From Bacteroidota bacterium (GTDB lineage: Bacteria > Bacteroidota > Bacteroidia > Bacteroidales > F082): DNA of 43,072 nt. Under the pieces are notes generated by a model. That model did no database searches, was not told the origin of the DNA, and saw only the letters and a list, made by a program, of their open reading frames with translations. Both the position numbers and the translations under genes were made by a program. Location of the stretch: assembly GCA_016845105.1 (NCBI GenBank), contig JAERTF010000183.1, forward strand, positions 1-43,072, read 5' to 3'. This document shows positions 26,490 to 34,506 of this stretch, one piece after another; position 1 is the stretch's first letter; each line of letters opens with the position of its first letter.

Positions 26490-27560
26490 ATGAAGATTTA
26501 TGCTTTTCACTTACTAAACGATTACAGCGGAAGCCCAAAAGTGCTTAAACAACTCGCCAATGGGTGGATAAAAAAGGGGCTTGATGTAAATATTGTTACC
26601 AGCAAAGGAAGAGGCGGATTTTTATCTGAAATTGATGGTGCATCTCATTTGTATTTCAGCTATAAATATGCTGAAAATCCATATCTGAGACTTGTAAATT
26701 TATTTCTGAGCCAGCTAAGCCTGATATGGTTGATGATGTTCAAACTTACCAGGAAAGATATTGTTTATGTAAATACTGTGTTGCCTTTTGGCGCTGGTAT
26801 AATTGGAAAGATAAAAGGGTGCAGGGTAATATATCATATGCATGAAACTTCAATGAAACCGGCTATATTAAAGAAGTTTCTTTTTGGTATTGCTGAGTTT
26901 ACGGCTTCCGATGCCGTATATGTTTCAAACTATCTGCTGGAACAAGAAAGCCTAAAATCAATAAAGAAACATCTCCTTCATAATGCTATAGAAGATGATT
27001 TTCTGGATGTTGCAACAAAAACGCGTAGCATAAACAGCCTTCATAAAAATGTTCTTCTTGTTTGCTCTTTAAAGGAATACAAGGGTGTGATTGAGTATCT
27101 TGATCTTGCAAGAGCTAATCTTCAATATAATTTCAGATTAATATTAAATAGTAGCGATGAGGATATTTCACGGTTCTTTGAAGGTTACCATATACCTCAC
27201 AACATTGAGATCTTAAGCACAAAAACAGATCTCCACCCCTATTACTCGTGGGCTGATGTTATCCTTAATCTGTCAAGACCTGATGGATGGATAGAAACAT
27301 TCGGGCTAACCGTTATTGAAGGTATGGCATATGGTCTTCCGGCAATTGTTCCTCCTGTTGGTGGTATTACAGAACTGGTTTCTGATGGAAAAAACGGATT
27401 CAGGGTTGATTGCAGAAATATTGATAATCTTTCGGAAAAACTAAAACAAATACTTGAACCATCTCAGTACAAATTAATGGTAGCTGAATCTGAAAAAAGA
27501 ATTCTGGATTTCCGTGAAAGTGTTTTCATTGATAAAAGCATGAGAATTCTCACCGCTTAG
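26490..27560 (+). CDS. glycosyltransferase family 4
   Basis: A 356-aa GT-B enzyme starting with MKIYAFHLLNDYSGSPKVLK, a GGxxR-like acceptor-side opening in which the glycines are replaced by SGS. The C-terminal part has LSRPDGWIETFGLTVIEGMA and a PPVGGITELV loop that match the GT4 donor site and E-x7-E motif. The role is addition of a sugar to the EPS repeat unit; donor unknown. It is the last gene of EPS unit 2 and is followed after 16 bases by palindrome C. Confidence 0.88.
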   Translation: MKIYAFHLLNDYSGSPKVLKQLANGWIKKGLDVNIVTSKGRGGFLSEIDGASHLYFSYKYAENPYLRLVNLFLSQLSLIWLMMFKLTRKDIVYVNTVLPFGAGIIGKIKGCRVIYHMHETSMKPAILKKFLFGIAEFTASDAVYVSNYLLEQESLKSIKKHLLHNAIEDDFLDVATKTRSINSLHKNVLLVCSLKEYKGVIEYLDLARANLQYNFRLILNSSDEDISRFFEGYHIPHNIEILSTKTDLHPYYSWADVILNLSRPDGWIETFGLTVIEGMAYGLPAIVPPVGGITELVSDGKNGFRVDCRNIDNLSEKLKQILEPSQYKLMVAESEKRILDFRESVFIDKSMRILTA

Positions 27561-27576
27561 CAATTTATGGAATATT

Positions 27577-27591
27577 GTCCAAATTTTGGAA
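27577..27591 (+). promoter_or_regulatory. TTCCA-N5-TGGAA palindrome, site C (one mismatch)
   Basis: GTCCA-AATTT-TGGAA, one mismatch in the left arm. It begins 69 bases before the GG of the promoter-like element at 27645, identical to the offset at site B. A TGGAATATT half-site lies just upstream. Confidence 0.5.
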
Positions 27592-27644
27592 ACCCATACA
27601 GCCCACAAAAGCTCATATCACTGATTACCTGATGATTACAGCTT

Positions 27645-27660
27645 TGGCCCCTAGTTTGGG
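27645..27660 (+). promoter_or_regulatory. sigma-54-like promoter of EPS unit 3, site C
   Basis: TGGCCCCTAGTTTGGG keeps TGGC at -24 and TTG in the -12 position; the -12 C is replaced by G. The GG is 38 bases before the ATG at 27684. A TATAAT sequence just downstream (27661-27666) could alternatively act as a sigma-70 -10 box, although the Bacteroidota housekeeping consensus differs. Confidence 0.45.
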
Positions 27661-27683
27661 TATAATAGCTAAAAAGAAATATT

Positions 27684-28898
27684 ATGTCAGATAAAAAGAA
27701 AATAGCAATTATTGGTACGGTTGGTATACCTGCTAATTATGGAGGTTTTGAAACACTAGCAGAGCACCTCGTGAAAAATCTAAATGATGATTATGATTTT
27801 ACTGTGTACTGTTCTGGTAAGAAATACCCTCAAAAAGATAGAAAACGGTCGCATCTTGGAGCAAAGCTGGTATATCTGCCATTTAATGCCAACGGCATAT
27901 GGAGTATACTCTACGATACCATATCAATACTACATGCACTGCTTTTCGCAGATGTGTTGTTAATCCTTGGTGTTCCAGGGGCATGGACACTTCCTTTCGT
28001 GAGAATAATGACAAACAAGAAAATTATTATTTCAATTGATGGAATTGAATGGAAAAGGGCAAAGTGGTCATTTTTTGCAAAGCTATATCTATTCTGGGCA
28101 GAAAAGCTTGCGGTTAAATATTCACATATAGATATTTCAGACAACGAATCCATACAGGATTATACAGCATCGCGATATGGGAGCCTTAGCAGAATGATTG
28201 AATATGGATCAGATCATACTCTTAAGGTAACTCCTGAGAGCTCAGATAAAAAAGAATTTGCGTTTATAATAAAACCATATGCATTTAAAGTTTGTCGCAT
28301 AGAGCCTGAAAACAATGTGCATTTGGTACTAAAGGCATTTTCCGAATTACCAAAATATCATCTGGTTTTTGTGGGAAACTGGAACAACAGTGAGTATGGT
28401 ATTAATCTTAGAGAAAAATATGAAATCTATAACAACATCAGATTGTTGGATCCAATATATGAACAAAGAAAACTAGATCTTCTAAGGGGAAACGCGATAT
28501 TATATATACATGGTCATTCAGCAGGTGGCACAAACCCCAGTCTTGTGGAAGCAATGTATCTTGGGTTGCCAATAGTTACATATGGTGTTTCATATAATCA
28601 ATCTACCACAGAACATAAGGCTCTATATTTCAAGAGTTATGATGAGCTAAAAAATATTATTGAATCAACCCCTTTGCAGGATTTGAAATCAGTTGGCAGA
28701 AAAATGCTTTCAATTGCAAAAAGAAGGTATACCTGGACAATAATTGCTGAAAAATATAAAGCATTAGTCGTTGAAGCACTATCAGCAGAAAAGAAAGTTA
28801 ATGTGATTCCTGAAATCATTAAAATTGATACTTCAAATCTACTTGAACTTGATCTCGGTCATCTCAAACACCAGCAAATATTTTTTGAAAAACGTTAA
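27684..28898 (+). CDS. DUF1972-type glycosyltransferase (rhamnosyltransferase-like)
   Basis: A 404-aa GT-B protein with the hallmark DUF1972 opening IAIIGTVGIPANYGGFETLA followed by a long acceptor half. The donor half includes YAFKVCRIEPENNVHLVLKA and HSAGGTNPSLVEAMYLGLP. Characterised DUF1972 members (Cps2T type) add rhamnose early in capsule repeat-unit assembly, so this could be the second step after the initiating phosphotransferase, whose gene follows. A tail of about 40 residues after the GT core shows no domain. First gene of EPS unit 3. Confidence 0.88.
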   Translation: MSDKKKIAIIGTVGIPANYGGFETLAEHLVKNLNDDYDFTVYCSGKKYPQKDRKRSHLGAKLVYLPFNANGIWSILYDTISILHALLFADVLLILGVPGAWTLPFVRIMTNKKIIISIDGIEWKRAKWSFFAKLYLFWAEKLAVKYSHIDISDNESIQDYTASRYGSLSRMIEYGSDHTLKVTPESSDKKEFAFIIKPYAFKVCRIEPENNVHLVLKAFSELPKYHLVFVGNWNNSEYGINLREKYEIYNNIRLLDPIYEQRKLDLLRGNAILYIHGHSAGGTNPSLVEAMYLGLPIVTYGVSYNQSTTEHKALYFKSYDELKNIIESTPLQDLKSVGRKMLSIAKRRYTWTIIAEKYKALVVEALSAEKKVNVIPEIIKIDTSNLLELDLGHLKHQQIFFEKR

Positions 28899-28909
28899 AA
28901 ACTAATACC

Positions 28910-29983
28910 ATGGATAAGATAGAACTCTTTTTATTAACACCATTTTTATCATTTATAATACTCTATATAATTGCTAATCCGGTAAGAAAAGTTGCCAAAC
29001 GAATAAACCTAGTTGATAAACCTGGGGCAAGAAAAGTACATAAAAATAAAGTCCCGCTTGTTGGTGGTATATTGATAATTATTTCAGCTAGCCTGTCACT
29101 TTCAATTACCTCCGAACTTAGTGGTATTTTTGATTCACAGAGGGTATTGGTAACCGGTTCATTGATATTACTAACAATGGGAATAATCGATGACAAGTAT
29201 GACCTGCGGTCAATGCTAAAACTAGGTGTACAGATAGCCCTTGCTCATTATGCTTTTGTATACGGAGTAAGAATTGAATCAATGTTTGGAATTTTTGGCT
29301 ATTACCAAATCCCGTTTGCTGCACAATATGCTCTAACAATGTTAATTATTGTAGGTGTTATTAATGCCTATAACCTTATGGATGGAATAGATGGTCTTTC
29401 GGCCAGTTTAACGATCATTGGGTTAATTGCATATACAGTTGTTTCTTTGATTCTGGGTATAAATAGTTTATCAGTATTGTTTTTGGCTGTTCTCGGATCA
29501 TTAATTACTTTCTTAAAATTCAATTTTTCCAAAAACAACAAGGTATTCATGGGTGATGCTGGCTCATTAGTACTTGGTTTTATGGTGGTTGTTTCAGGAA
29601 TAACCCTTATTCAGGAAGCAAACAATACTATCTACATTCATCCTACGATGGCAGTGGTATTAGGAGTGTTAGCACTTCCAGTTGGAGACTCACTAAGGGT
29701 GTATAGACGAAGAATGAAAGGTGGTTATAGTCCTTTTCGTGCCGACAAAAGTCATTTTCATCATCTTGTGTTGTATTTCGGTATTAGCCATAAAAAGGCA
29801 AGCCTTGCCATTGTAATCCTTTCGATACTTATTCTATCAGTTAGTGTCTTTTTTGGTACATACTATAACTTTACATACGGTGTAGTTTCAATGTTATTGG
29901 TATTTATAATTGCTTCAAAGATAGTAGCTCTAAATTATCAACTTAGGTATTGGTCTGAAAAAATCAAGAGCATGGAAATATAG
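28910..29983 (+). CDS. WecA/TagO-like initiating sugar-1-phosphate transferase
   Basis: A 357-aa polytopic membrane protein (about 10-11 helices) of the MraY/WecA superfamily. Metal and substrate motifs are present: GIIDDKYDLRS (D94-D95), NLMDGIDGLSAS, VFMGDAGSLVLGF and the C-terminal loop HFHHLVLYFG. It moves a sugar-1-phosphate (often GlcNAc-1-P or similar) onto undecaprenyl phosphate, starting the lipid-linked repeat unit. It is the only initiating enzyme seen in the cluster, placed last in unit 3, 11 bases behind the DUF1972 gene. Confidence 0.93.
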   Translation: MDKIELFLLTPFLSFIILYIIANPVRKVAKRINLVDKPGARKVHKNKVPLVGGILIIISASLSLSITSELSGIFDSQRVLVTGSLILLTMGIIDDKYDLRSMLKLGVQIALAHYAFVYGVRIESMFGIFGYYQIPFAAQYALTMLIIVGVINAYNLMDGIDGLSASLTIIGLIAYTVVSLILGINSLSVLFLAVLGSLITFLKFNFSKNNKVFMGDAGSLVLGFMVVVSGITLIQEANNTIYIHPTMAVVLGVLALPVGDSLRVYRRRMKGGYSPFRADKSHFHHLVLYFGISHKKASLAIVILSILILSVSVFFGTYYNFTYGVVSMLLVFIIASKIVALNYQLRYWSEKIKSMEI

Positions 29984-30296
29984 TTTACTCAATTCGACTA
30001 AATGAATCATAGGTTTTCCACTTCTCAGGTTTATAAACTGATTTTACGCTAATATTCTGAATTGATCAGTTAACTTTTCTAAAGATATCAATATCAACAA
30101 TAAGAATAACGTAGGTAAGGCTAAAGTATGCCTCGCAGTTAGCAAGATCACCATTATTGCAGTATTTTTAAATTCCATTACCGCTTACCATTTCTTGTGA
30201 ACCGTTAATTTGATTTTCATCGAATATTCTAAAATCGTGCTCTAAGAAAAATACCTCTGTTTTAAAAACTCATAAGCTTATTCTACCATTAAACAA
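29984..30296. other. intergenic stretch at the EPS / minus-strand boundary
   Basis: The EPS genes (plus) and the cyclase gene (minus) converge here. No gene, clear terminator hairpin or palindrome of the TTCCA-N5-TGGAA type is visible. The start of the BNR-like scar at 30297 may extend back some tens of bases, but similarity is too weak to call. Confidence 0.3.
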
Positions 30297-30340
30297 AAAA
30301 CTATTAATGAAGGAATGAATCGGGAAGAGTAAGTTAGTGT
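30297..30340 (+). pseudogene. short fragment related to the BNR pseudogene at 3603-4249
   Basis: About 44 bases align with 3897-3940 at roughly four of five positions. In the same frame they would encode KTINEGMNREE-stop-VS against KTFDERMNWKEQVS. The Trp codon TGG has become CGG and the Gln codon CAA has become TAA. This is too short to name alone, but the pairwise match is well above what A+T-rich DNA gives by chance. It directly abuts the second copy of the dispersed intergenic repeat. Confidence 0.45.
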
Positions 30341-30411
30341 TTGACTTCAAATCCTCACAGACAAATTTAGCTTTTTTATTTATAGACACTTTCACTTATT
30401 AATTGTTGTTA
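30337..30411 (-). repeat. dispersed intergenic repeat, copy 2
   Basis: Read on the minus strand, blocks GTGAAAGTGTCTATA, AAAAAAGCTAAA and TTTGAAGTCAAACAC occur in the same order and similar spacing as at 5163-5233. The 15-base block at 30337-30351 is the exact reverse complement of 5219-5233. Confidence 0.45.
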
Positions 30412-30431
30412 ATTGACTTTTGCAATGTTGT

Positions 30432-30454
30432 TAACTTCTAGCGTTAGGAAGTTA
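30432..30454 (-). terminator. hairpin after the cyclase gene, possible terminator
   Basis: TAACTTCTA / TAGGAAGTTA forms a 9-bp stem with one bulged base and a GCGT loop, starting 39 bases past the minus-strand stop at 30493. There is no strong T-tract on the minus strand, so termination is uncertain. Confidence 0.3.
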
Positions 30455-30492
30455 TCAATATTTCAATGGTCTGCTATTACTATAAATTTCTT

Positions 30493-31626
30493 CTATTCAC
30501 ATAGCCTCTTTATATCAAATAATTCAACAGTATCACCCTTTCCTTTCAGCGCAACCTTACCAAGTGATTTAACATTGAAAGTATCTCCCAGGGTTTTCAT
30601 TACTGAAACTACAGATTCTGATACTAATAAAGAGCTATTGTATTGATTGCACAAACCCTGAATCCTTGCTGCTGTATTAATTGTATCACCATGATATGCA
30701 ATTTCTCTCCTAATTACACCAACTTCTACAGTGGTAATTAACCCACAATGCAAACCTGCTTTAAATTGCGGGATAATATTATATTTTTTTGTATAATAAT
30801 TTTCACGATCTTTTAATCGATCATTGAAATCGAAAAACAGAGAAAAACAATAGTGGTTTCTGGTTCCTTCTGCCATTGGCCATGTAACCACTACTTCGTC
30901 TCCTACATACTGATAGATTTCGGCATTATTTTTTGTTAAAACAGAATTCATATCCTGGAAACAATCACGAATTAATGAACTAAACTGTAGGTGGCCTAAA
31001 GCTTCGGCATGTGTTGCTGAAGATTTCATATCAATGAACATAAAAAACCTTTCCTGTTCTTTTGGAGTCCTGTATTTGCCTAAAAGCAGAGGAACCAGAA
31101 TTCCTGGGCCAAACTTACTATTCATTAGATTTATAAAGCTAATAACAGCCCCCATGAAAGAAGTGTAAATGAGAATGGATATATAAATATAACCCCAGCT
31201 ATGATGATTATCAAACATCTTCACCATCTCAACACCTATATATGAAGAGATTACACCAGTGAAAAGGAATCTTGAAAAAGCTGTAATTCCAGCCAGTATA
31301 AGAGGGTACGTTACTGCTTTTATCAGAATTATCATTCCAACAGACAGTCTTCTGAACCGTGAACGATCAATAAGTAAATCGATCGTTCCGGTAATAATAC
31401 CGAAGATTATCCCCATGGTTAGTGAGGTTATAAGTACTATACTATATGGGAATTCATAGATTTCTGGAGAAATCTGTCTTAAGAAATCAGTATTAAGGTG
31501 ATTTATGGTTGATAATAGTACAAACGCAATCATCCAGAAATTAACCTGTGTTCCAATATAGTTAAACCTGGGATACTTGTATGCAATTTCTCGGGCACGA
31601 GTTGTATAATCAAAACGAGCAGTCAT
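30493..31626 (-). CDS. membrane class III nucleotide cyclase (adenylate-cyclase-like)
   Basis: A 377-aa protein with four hydrophobic helices in the first about 170 residues and a cytosolic class III cyclase domain (about 190-375). Metal-binding aspartates are D199 (FMFIDMKSS) and D243 (QYVGDEVVVTW). Substrate-contact K289 (PQFKAGLHCG) and D314 form the Lys/Asp pair usual for ATP selection. The transition-state pair N317 and R321 is intact (GDTINTAARIQ). It is thus predicted to be an active adenylate cyclase. It is the last gene of the minus-strand series, 89 bases after the PAP2 gene, and shares architecture (but not all active-site residues) with the cyclase at 40373. Confidence 0.9.
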   Translation of the reverse strand: MTARFDYTTRAREIAYKYPRFNYIGTQVNFWMIAFVLLSTINHLNTDFLRQISPEIYEFPYSIVLITSLTMGIIFGIITGTIDLLIDRSRFRRLSVGMIILIKAVTYPLILAGITAFSRFLFTGVISSYIGVEMVKMFDNHHSWGYIYISILIYTSFMGAVISFINLMNSKFGPGILVPLLLGKYRTPKEQERFFMFIDMKSSATHAEALGHLQFSSLIRDCFQDMNSVLTKNNAEIYQYVGDEVVVTWPMAEGTRNHYCFSLFFDFNDRLKDRENYYTKKYNIIPQFKAGLHCGLITTVEVGVIRREIAYHGDTINTAARIQGLCNQYNSSLLVSESVVSVMKTLGDTFNVKSLGKVALKGKGDTVELFDIKRLCE

Positions 31627-31715
31627 CGTTAGTAGTTAGTGCAATTAATTAAAATATATTCTTCCATTCTTAAAAATACTTTATGGAAATTACCATCCTT
31701 ATACGTTTCGGGTGG

Positions 31716-32549
31716 TCAGAACTTCAATGAGACCAACAACCCAGAATAATTACCTGTGTAAGGAACTACACTAAGGTTCTTATTCTTTTTATTGGTGATT
31801 TTATGAAGATGAGGAACCAGTATACCCACAGCGGCTCCAACAGCAGTTCCCATCATTACATCTGTTGGAAAATGCCTTAAACCACGGTATCTGTAATAAC
31901 CTACAAAAGCAGGCGGAATCAACGCTGCTGTAAATAATAACCACTTCTTTGCTCCCAGTTCGGGGTGATAATCGCTAATTACCTTGGCCATAAAAAAGGA
32001 AGCTGTAGCAGTTACGGATGTATGTCCGCTGAAAAATGAATCAGTATTTCCTCTTGCAGTTCGTTCCGACATAGGTACATCATCATAGTATGCTACCGGT
32101 CTTGCCCGTTTAGTTAACATGGGGCCTCCCTAGGTATATAAGTTCGAATTAATAGCCTGTGTCTCCAGATAAAGTAAAGCTACGTCAAACCAGTCATGCC
32201 TAATGTCTTTATCAATTGCCAGAAGAATTGGCGCAAAAATTGCAATATTTTGCCCCCAATCAGAAATATTCTGTGCATTGTGTCGTTGTGATGAAGTTTG
32301 ATTCAAGGCTATACGGTCAAAACTCCAAACATTTCTTTTTTCCAGTGATGTTACCTGAATATTGTCGAGTGGTGTCTTTTTCTTCAGTTGCTGGAAACCA
32401 TAATAATTTAATGTAAATAATCCAATGGTGGCAGGTATTTCCACCACATAGTTTAATTTATAGACCTTTCCTTTCTTCTTTTGAGCATTTTGCCCAAATA
32501 GTCCATTAAAAAAAACTAATACCAATAATAAAACAAAGATTTCTCTCAA
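31716..32549 (-). pseudogene. PAP2-family phosphatase interrupted by one in-frame amber codon
   Basis: Two consecutive frames are really one. The first (start 32549) has a signal peptide (MREIFVLLLVLVFFNGLFGQ) and the N-terminal half. It ends at a TAG (32132-32130), and after three more codons (Gly-Gly-Pro) the same frame continues from an ATG at 32120 to 31716 with the PAP2 catalytic half: RARPVAYYDD (C1), FFSGHTS (C2) and GLRHFPTDV (C3, with His and Asp). A one-base change of a Trp (TGG) or Gln (CAG) codon would restore a 277-aa protein. Intact relatives dephosphorylate lipid phosphates such as undecaprenyl pyrophosphate or phosphatidic acid. Either the gene is newly inactivated, the stop is read through, or it is a sequencing error; the catalytic motifs show no other decay. 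Confidence 0.7.
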
Positions 32550-32627
32550 ACTAAAAGTGTGTTATTAGTAATTACCAATGCGCTATAATACGTCATACTT
32601 AAATTAATATTGCTGATCTATAATACC

Positions 32628-34496
32628 TTATACATTGAACCTATCATGTGAGAGTTGAAGTTTTTCGGCCTCATCAAGCTTAGGCAACATGGTTTCCTTT
32701 TTCTTCTGGAAGCTTTGCATACGACGAAGTATCCTGTCAAGCATTTTCACTGCTTTTTCAATATATGCTCCTTTGTTTAGCATTACACATTCAGCTCTTT
32801 GGGCCAAAGCAGCGTCGGTGATTTCTGCACGCGATGGTACTCCTTTCTTGGCCAAACTTTCGAGCACCTGAGTCGCCCATACATCTGGTATATGAGCTGC
32901 TTCACAAATTCGGAGTATTTCCTCTTGAATACTTGCAAAGTTTTTCCAACCTGTTTCAATAGCCAGGTCACCACGGGCAATCATTACCCCAACAGGGAAT
33001 GTTTGCATGGCTCTGAGTAAGATTCTAGGTAGGTTTTTAAATCCTTTCTGAGTTTCTATCTTAAGAATAATTCCAATTTTTGAATCGTATTTAGCCAATT
33101 CATCCAACAATTCCTGAACATCGTTCTCATCATTTACAAAAGAAAAATTGACCGTATCTGCATATTGTGAAACAAATGACAGATCTTCTTTGTCCTTTTC
33201 TGTTAGACCGCTAACTTTCAAATCACTGCTCGGAAGGTTTATACCCTTATCAGCTTTGAGTTTACTGCCTGTATCCTTTGCATACGTGATTCTAATCTTT
33301 AGTTCTTCAAAACTTTGTTCTTCTATAACTCCCTCAACTTTTCCATCGTCAAAAAAGATTTTTTCACTAACCTTTACATCTGCAAATATCTCAGGGAGAG
33401 TGCATGAAATATGAGCATATTCAATGAGTTTGCCCTGTTCATCATATTTAGCAGGTTCACCTGGTTTAAATTCCCTGTGAAGGATTAGGTAATCACCAGT
33501 TTTCATTGTCAAATATTGCTCTATTGGCATTAACTCTCCCACTTTTTCAGTGAGTTTTTCAGTATTATCAGGTCGGAATATCCTCATTTCGGTTCCTGTT
33601 GATACATATGCCGAAGTAGAACAGTATCCCCAACGTCCATTACCTTTACTGCCTTCAACCACAATTTTAACCTTTTTGCCTCTGGTATCCTCAAGATGGA
33701 TAGTGTCACCTCTTTTTATCTTGCTATACCACAACTCATTAACAGGAATTTGAATATTAGTAGTATCATCCGGTGGTGGAAATTCAGGTGATGCTATCCA
33801 TACTTTGGCCGGATTTGTGATTTTTCCGGTAACATCTTTTTCGGGTTTTATATGAATAATTTTCGGCCCGGGTAAAATTGATCCTGTTCTTAATTTTGGC
33901 CCTCCAAGGTCCATCATAACTTTGCAACTCCTTAACTGTTTCTCACTTGCCCGATGAACATTATCAATCATCCTTTTCCAATCTTCAGGACCATCATGGG
34001 CGCAATTAACTCGGGCACTATTCATTCCCAGATTCACCAGTCTGTTTACAAAGTTAAAGTCATCTGCAGCAGTATTTGGAAGAGTAACCATAATCCTTGT
34101 TGTACGCTTCTTAGATTTATATCCGAAAAGAAGTTTTGTATTTCTGTTGAGAATCTTCCTGCTCTTCTTTACCGAAATAATTCCCTTTCTTTTCTCAGGT
34201 ACAGGATTACCAAGCAAATGTCCAAGCAAGGCACTTATCGTTTGAAGACTTCGCATAACATGTGCTTCAATGTTGGATAAACTTGGTAATCCAATATCCC
34301 TAAGCTGGTCCTGTATTTCATCAATGTCGAAACTCCTGAATCCAAGATAATGAATAAGATTAAGTGCACTTTTTGAGTAAATAGGACTTACCTTATTTAT
34401 TTCATTTGCATATTCTTCTTCCAGTAGTTTGATCTTATCAATTACATTATCAATCTTTTCCTTTAGAGAGATAAGTTTTTCGTGTTTTTTATTCAT
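32628..34496 (-). CDS. pyruvate-kinase-like protein with N-terminal extension
   Basis: A 622-aa protein. Residues 1-130 form a coiled-coil-rich extension absent from ordinary pyruvate kinases. The TIM-barrel then starts at RIMVTLPNTAADD. Conserved pieces include GMNSARVNCAHDG, MMDLGGPKLRTG (two-metal/ADP region), ILKIETQKG with the catalytic Lys, MIARGDLAIETGW and TQVLESLAKKGVPSRAEITD. The B-domain is present between. The usual SGETA motif is replaced (VMLNKGAYIEKAV), and the C-terminal allosteric domain is missing. It may be a genuine phosphoenolpyruvate-handling enzyme or a repurposed member. The neighbours are signalling and envelope genes, not glycolytic genes. It lies 10 bases after the HD-PycTM gene, clearly the same operon. 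Confidence 0.8.
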   Translation of the reverse strand: MNKKHEKLISLKEKIDNVIDKIKLLEEEYANEINKVSPIYSKSALNLIHYLGFRSFDIDEIQDQLRDIGLPSLSNIEAHVMRSLQTISALLGHLLGNPVPEKRKGIISVKKSRKILNRNTKLLFGYKSKKRTTRIMVTLPNTAADDFNFVNRLVNLGMNSARVNCAHDGPEDWKRMIDNVHRASEKQLRSCKVMMDLGGPKLRTGSILPGPKIIHIKPEKDVTGKITNPAKVWIASPEFPPPDDTTNIQIPVNELWYSKIKRGDTIHLEDTRGKKVKIVVEGSKGNGRWGYCSTSAYVSTGTEMRIFRPDNTEKLTEKVGELMPIEQYLTMKTGDYLILHREFKPGEPAKYDEQGKLIEYAHISCTLPEIFADVKVSEKIFFDDGKVEGVIEEQSFEELKIRITYAKDTGSKLKADKGINLPSSDLKVSGLTEKDKEDLSFVSQYADTVNFSFVNDENDVQELLDELAKYDSKIGIILKIETQKGFKNLPRILLRAMQTFPVGVMIARGDLAIETGWKNFASIQEEILRICEAAHIPDVWATQVLESLAKKGVPSRAEITDAALAQRAECVMLNKGAYIEKAVKMLDRILRRMQSFQKKKETMLPKLDEAEKLQLSHDRFNV

Positions 34497-34506
34497 TTAA
34501 TCCAAT

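Noticed and set aside
30413..30646. Plus-strand reading frame of 77 codons
   Set aside because: Mostly antisense to the conserved end of the class III cyclase; no start signal or family.
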